Shown here: piece after piece, positions 5,115 to 6,291 of the stretch
Numbering within the stretch: position 1 is the stretch's first letter
Layout: every line of letters starts with the position of its first letter
From: CAYTED01 sp964404075
GTDB taxonomy: Bacteria > Patescibacteriota > Minisyncoccia > Moranbacterales > UBA1568
Assembly: GCA_964404075.1 (NCBI GenBank)
Contig: CAYOIM010000041.1
Span: forward strand, 1-6,291
Direction of reading: 5' to 3'
DNA length: 6,291 bases
The notes under the pieces: model-generated
Database searches by the model: none
What the model was told of the DNA's origin: nothing
The model's input: the letters and a program-made list of their open reading frames with translations, nothing else
Position numbers and translations under genes: made by a program

Positions 5115-5504
5115 TCATACCCGCTTGGTGTGTGGCGGTATCATTGATGCACGCCTCATCAGGGGTACCTGTCTCTTTTTCCCTGATTTCTTTTTTCGTG
5201 TTGCCATAGGGCGACTTTCCGCGCTTTGTACTTCAGATTGCTGGAGGAGTCCGCCGTTTTCGGAATGATAGAGGGTGAAATCGAATGTCGGAATATGTTT
5301 CCTATTCCAACGATGCAAAGCATCGAGGAGTCTCGTTGATATTGGCAGGACAGAGATGTCGTTGCCATCGACGGTCTGTGACTTGACGAAAGGGATGTGC
5401 CCTTCAGCAAATGGATATTCCCCGATTTGGTGTTGCGCGCCGATAATCGCGTCAAATGCCGTTGGATCCTTGGTCTCGATGTAGAGCTGTACTTTTCGTG
5501 CCAT
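5115..5504 (-). CDS. Hypothetical protein, 129 aa, basic C-terminal tail
   Basis: I do not recognise this protein. Reading on the minus strand, the start at 5504 (MARKVQLYIETKDP) is well supported by AAGGAGA ending six bases upstream. The frame stays open further upstream, but that extension has no such site. Residues 1-80 look like a small mixed alpha/beta domain, with alternating hydrophobic strands around 4-10, 50-56 and 73-79 and a helix around 57-70. Residues from about 100 form a basic tail (MATRKKKSGKKRQ and onward) that may be disordered and bind nucleic acid. No TM segment or signal peptide is seen. The gene converges on tyrS, with a shared terminator five bases past its stop. A short protein starting at the internal Met100 cannot be excluded. 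Confidence 0.65.
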   Translation of the reverse strand: MARKVQLYIETKDPTAFDAIIGAQHQIGEYPFAEGHIPFVKSQTVDGNDISVLPISTRLLDALHRWNRKHIPTFDFTLYHSENGGLLQQSEVQSAESRPMATRKKKSGKKRQVPLMRRASMIPPHTKRV

Positions 5505-5510
5505 TGCATT

Positions 5511-5517
5511 TCTCCTT
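5511..5517 (-). promoter_or_regulatory. Shine-Dalgarno site of the minus-strand 129-aa gene
   Basis: On the minus strand the sequence is AAGGAGA followed six bases later by the ATG at 5504. It is a strong site with good spacing, and it decides the start codon against longer readings of the same frame. Confidence 0.75.
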
Positions 5518-5562
5518 GTCTTGGCGGTTTGGTTGTCGAAGGACATCGAAGGACTTCGGTAC

Positions 5563-5591
5563 ACTCTATCGGAAAAAACTTATTTCGGCAA
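5563..5591 (-). promoter_or_regulatory. Possible promoter of the minus-strand gene
   Basis: On the minus strand, TTGCCG (5586-5591) and TAGAGT (5563-5568) are separated by 17 bases. Each matches four of six consensus positions. The predicted start near 5556 gives a leader of about 50 bases before the ATG at 5504. It lies beside the start of the divergent membrane-protein gene, so the two genes probably share a control region. Confidence 0.4.
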
Positions 5592-5604
5592 GGTGGTATA
5601 CTGG

Positions 5605-5889
5605 ATGGGTAATCCTTTTCAATCATTTATGAAATATTGGTTTCGCCCCGCGAGGTTTTGGAAATGGTTCGCGTTCTATTATCCCGTATCGAAAGAGGGG
5701 TGGGTGGTGACGACATTTCTTCTCTTGATCGGCGGGAAATTATTTCTCATCATTGACAGTCGATCGCATTCAGTGTCGGATACGCTCATTGGTTTCGCTC
5801 CGTGGTTCATCGCACTTGCCTGTATTTTCGATCTCCTGTGTTTCCGTCGCGGACTCTATCCATCGTGGTGGAAACAGCATAAAAAGTGA
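5605..5889 (+). CDS. Small two-TM membrane protein
   Basis: This 94-aa protein is not one I can name, though its pattern recalls small hypothetical membrane proteins of Patescibacteria. An aromatic and basic front section (KYWFRPARFWKWFAFYYP, 10-27) probably lies along the membrane surface. TM1 is at about 33-50, a short hydrophilic loop (DSRSHSVSDT, 51-60) follows, then TM2 at about 61-79. A conserved-looking tail, CFRRGLYPSWWKQHKK, is basic and so probably cytoplasmic. The start is uncertain: ATG 5605 has AGGTGG eight bases upstream, while ATG 5629 (MKYWF) would suit the extended -10 box TGGTATACT at 5594-5602. The HhH gene starts two bases after its stop, so the two are almost certainly co-transcribed. 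Function unknown. Confidence 0.75.
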   Translation: MGNPFQSFMKYWFRPARFWKWFAFYYPVSKEGWVVTTFLLLIGGKLFLIIDSRSHSVSDTLIGFAPWFIALACIFDLLCFRRGLYPSWWKQHKK

Positions 5890-5891
5890 GT

Positions 5892-6155
5892 ATGAAATCG
5901 ACATCACGAAATCTGGAAAGTATTCCCGGGGTGGGGAAGAGCATTGCGCAGGATCTGCGGGATATCGGTATCGACCGCCCAAGTTGCCTGAAAGGGAAAA
6001 ATCCGGAACGGTTGTACGAGAAACTCTGCCGGCTTCGCGGTCAGCGCATCGATCGATGTATGCTCTATGTCTTCCGATGCGCCGTGTACTTCGTGAATAC
6101 CAAGACACATGATCCCGAAAAATTGCAATGGTGGTATTGGAAGGACGCACGGTGA
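5892..6155 (+). CDS. Helix-hairpin-helix protein, Cdd1-like (pathogenicity locus family)
   Basis: The 87-aa protein opens with a helix-hairpin-helix motif, SIPGVGKSIAQDLRDIGI (10-27), of the kind that grips DNA backbone non-specifically. The rest follows the pattern I associate with the Cdd1 or 'pathogenicity locus' family: NPERLYEKLCRLRGQRIDRC (37-56), then MLYVFRCAVYF (57-67), ending in WWYWKDAR. The family's biochemical role is not established, despite its name. Four cysteines (32, 46, 56, 63) are present, but their spacing does not form a standard zinc motif. The start is ATG 5892, two bases after the membrane-protein stop; a GTG at 5886 with a four-base overlap is the alternative. Family assignment is from memory of its consensus and is fairly confident. 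Confidence 0.8.
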   Translation: MKSTSRNLESIPGVGKSIAQDLRDIGIDRPSCLKGKNPERLYEKLCRLRGQRIDRCMLYVFRCAVYFVNTKTHDPEKLQWWYWKDAR

Positions 6156-6186
6156 TACTACGAACCCTTGATTCCCCACATACGCA

Positions 6187-6215
6187 TTGACAATAAACGG
6201 GAGAAATGGTAGTTT
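6187..6215 (+). promoter_or_regulatory. Promoter of the gene at the right edge
   Basis: A perfect -35 TTGACA (6187-6192) is followed after 17 bases by TAGTTT (6210-6215), which is preceded by TG at 6207-6208 as an extended -10. The predicted start near 6222 gives a leader of about 60 bases. That leader contains a six-pair hairpin (6231-6236 with 6242-6247) and a pyrimidine-rich run before the ribosome binding site. Confidence 0.6.
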
Positions 6216-6280
6216 TTGCGGGTAGGATGGATGTGCATTATGCGCATTCTTTTTCTTTCTTTAAAAACTGGAGAATTGCC

Positions 6281-6291
6281 ATGACTAAGAG
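6281..6291 (+). CDS. Start of a gene cut by the right edge
   Basis: ATG at 6281 begins MTK and runs off the window. GGAGA at 6270-6274 lies six bases upstream and the promoter at 6187-6215 points at it, so a real gene probably starts here. Three codons are too few to say what it encodes. Confidence 0.55.

Noticed and set aside
5159..5626. A second long minus-strand frame overlapping the 129-aa gene
   Set aside because: Its translation is Ser- and Pro-rich with no pattern, and it lacks the AAGGAGA that supports the neighbouring frame.

Overview
The window looks like chromosomal DNA from a Candidate Phyla Radiation (Patescibacteria, Parcubacteria-like) bacterium. This is an inference from four things: the style of the proteins (a SecD carrying a parvulin-type insertion, and small uncharacterised proteins of a kind I associate with that group), short AT-rich spacers built from iterated words, sparse Shine-Dalgarno sites, and ordinary use of TAA, TAG and TGA as stops. 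No rRNA or other marker gene is present to fix the taxon. I see no tRNA, CRISPR array, insertion sequence or phage module.

Layout. Bases 1-489 hold the end of a LexA-like SOS repressor (self-cleaving S24 peptidase). Bases 498-670 form a compact separate unit: an extended -10 promoter, a 21-codon lysine-rich micro-ORF and a strong hairpin terminator. Bases 686-3345 hold secD and secF, the accessory membrane subunits of the Sec translocon. secD appears leaderless, and its protein carries a parvulin-like prolyl isomerase segment whose motifs are in permuted order. A 26-bp imperfect inverted repeat follows secF and leads straight into the ribosome binding site of a 98-aa methionine-rich protein. 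tyrS (tyrosyl-tRNA synthetase, 3804-5006) has a -10 box eight bases from its ATG. A palindrome and a bidirectional terminator then separate it from a convergent, unrecognised 129-aa gene on the minus strand (5115-5504). From 5605 the plus strand resumes with a two-TM membrane protein, then a helix-hairpin-helix protein resembling the Cdd1 family two bases later. A good promoter and ribosome binding site follow, and the first codons of another gene run off the right edge.

How the parts fit. The centre is housekeeping: protein export (SecDF) and tRNA charging (TyrRS). The small protein between them may be co-transcribed with secDF. The most notable points are the permuted parvulin segment in SecD, the long inverted repeat in front of the Met-rich gene, the micro-ORF with its own promoter and terminator, and the apparent leaderless transcription of secD and tyrS.
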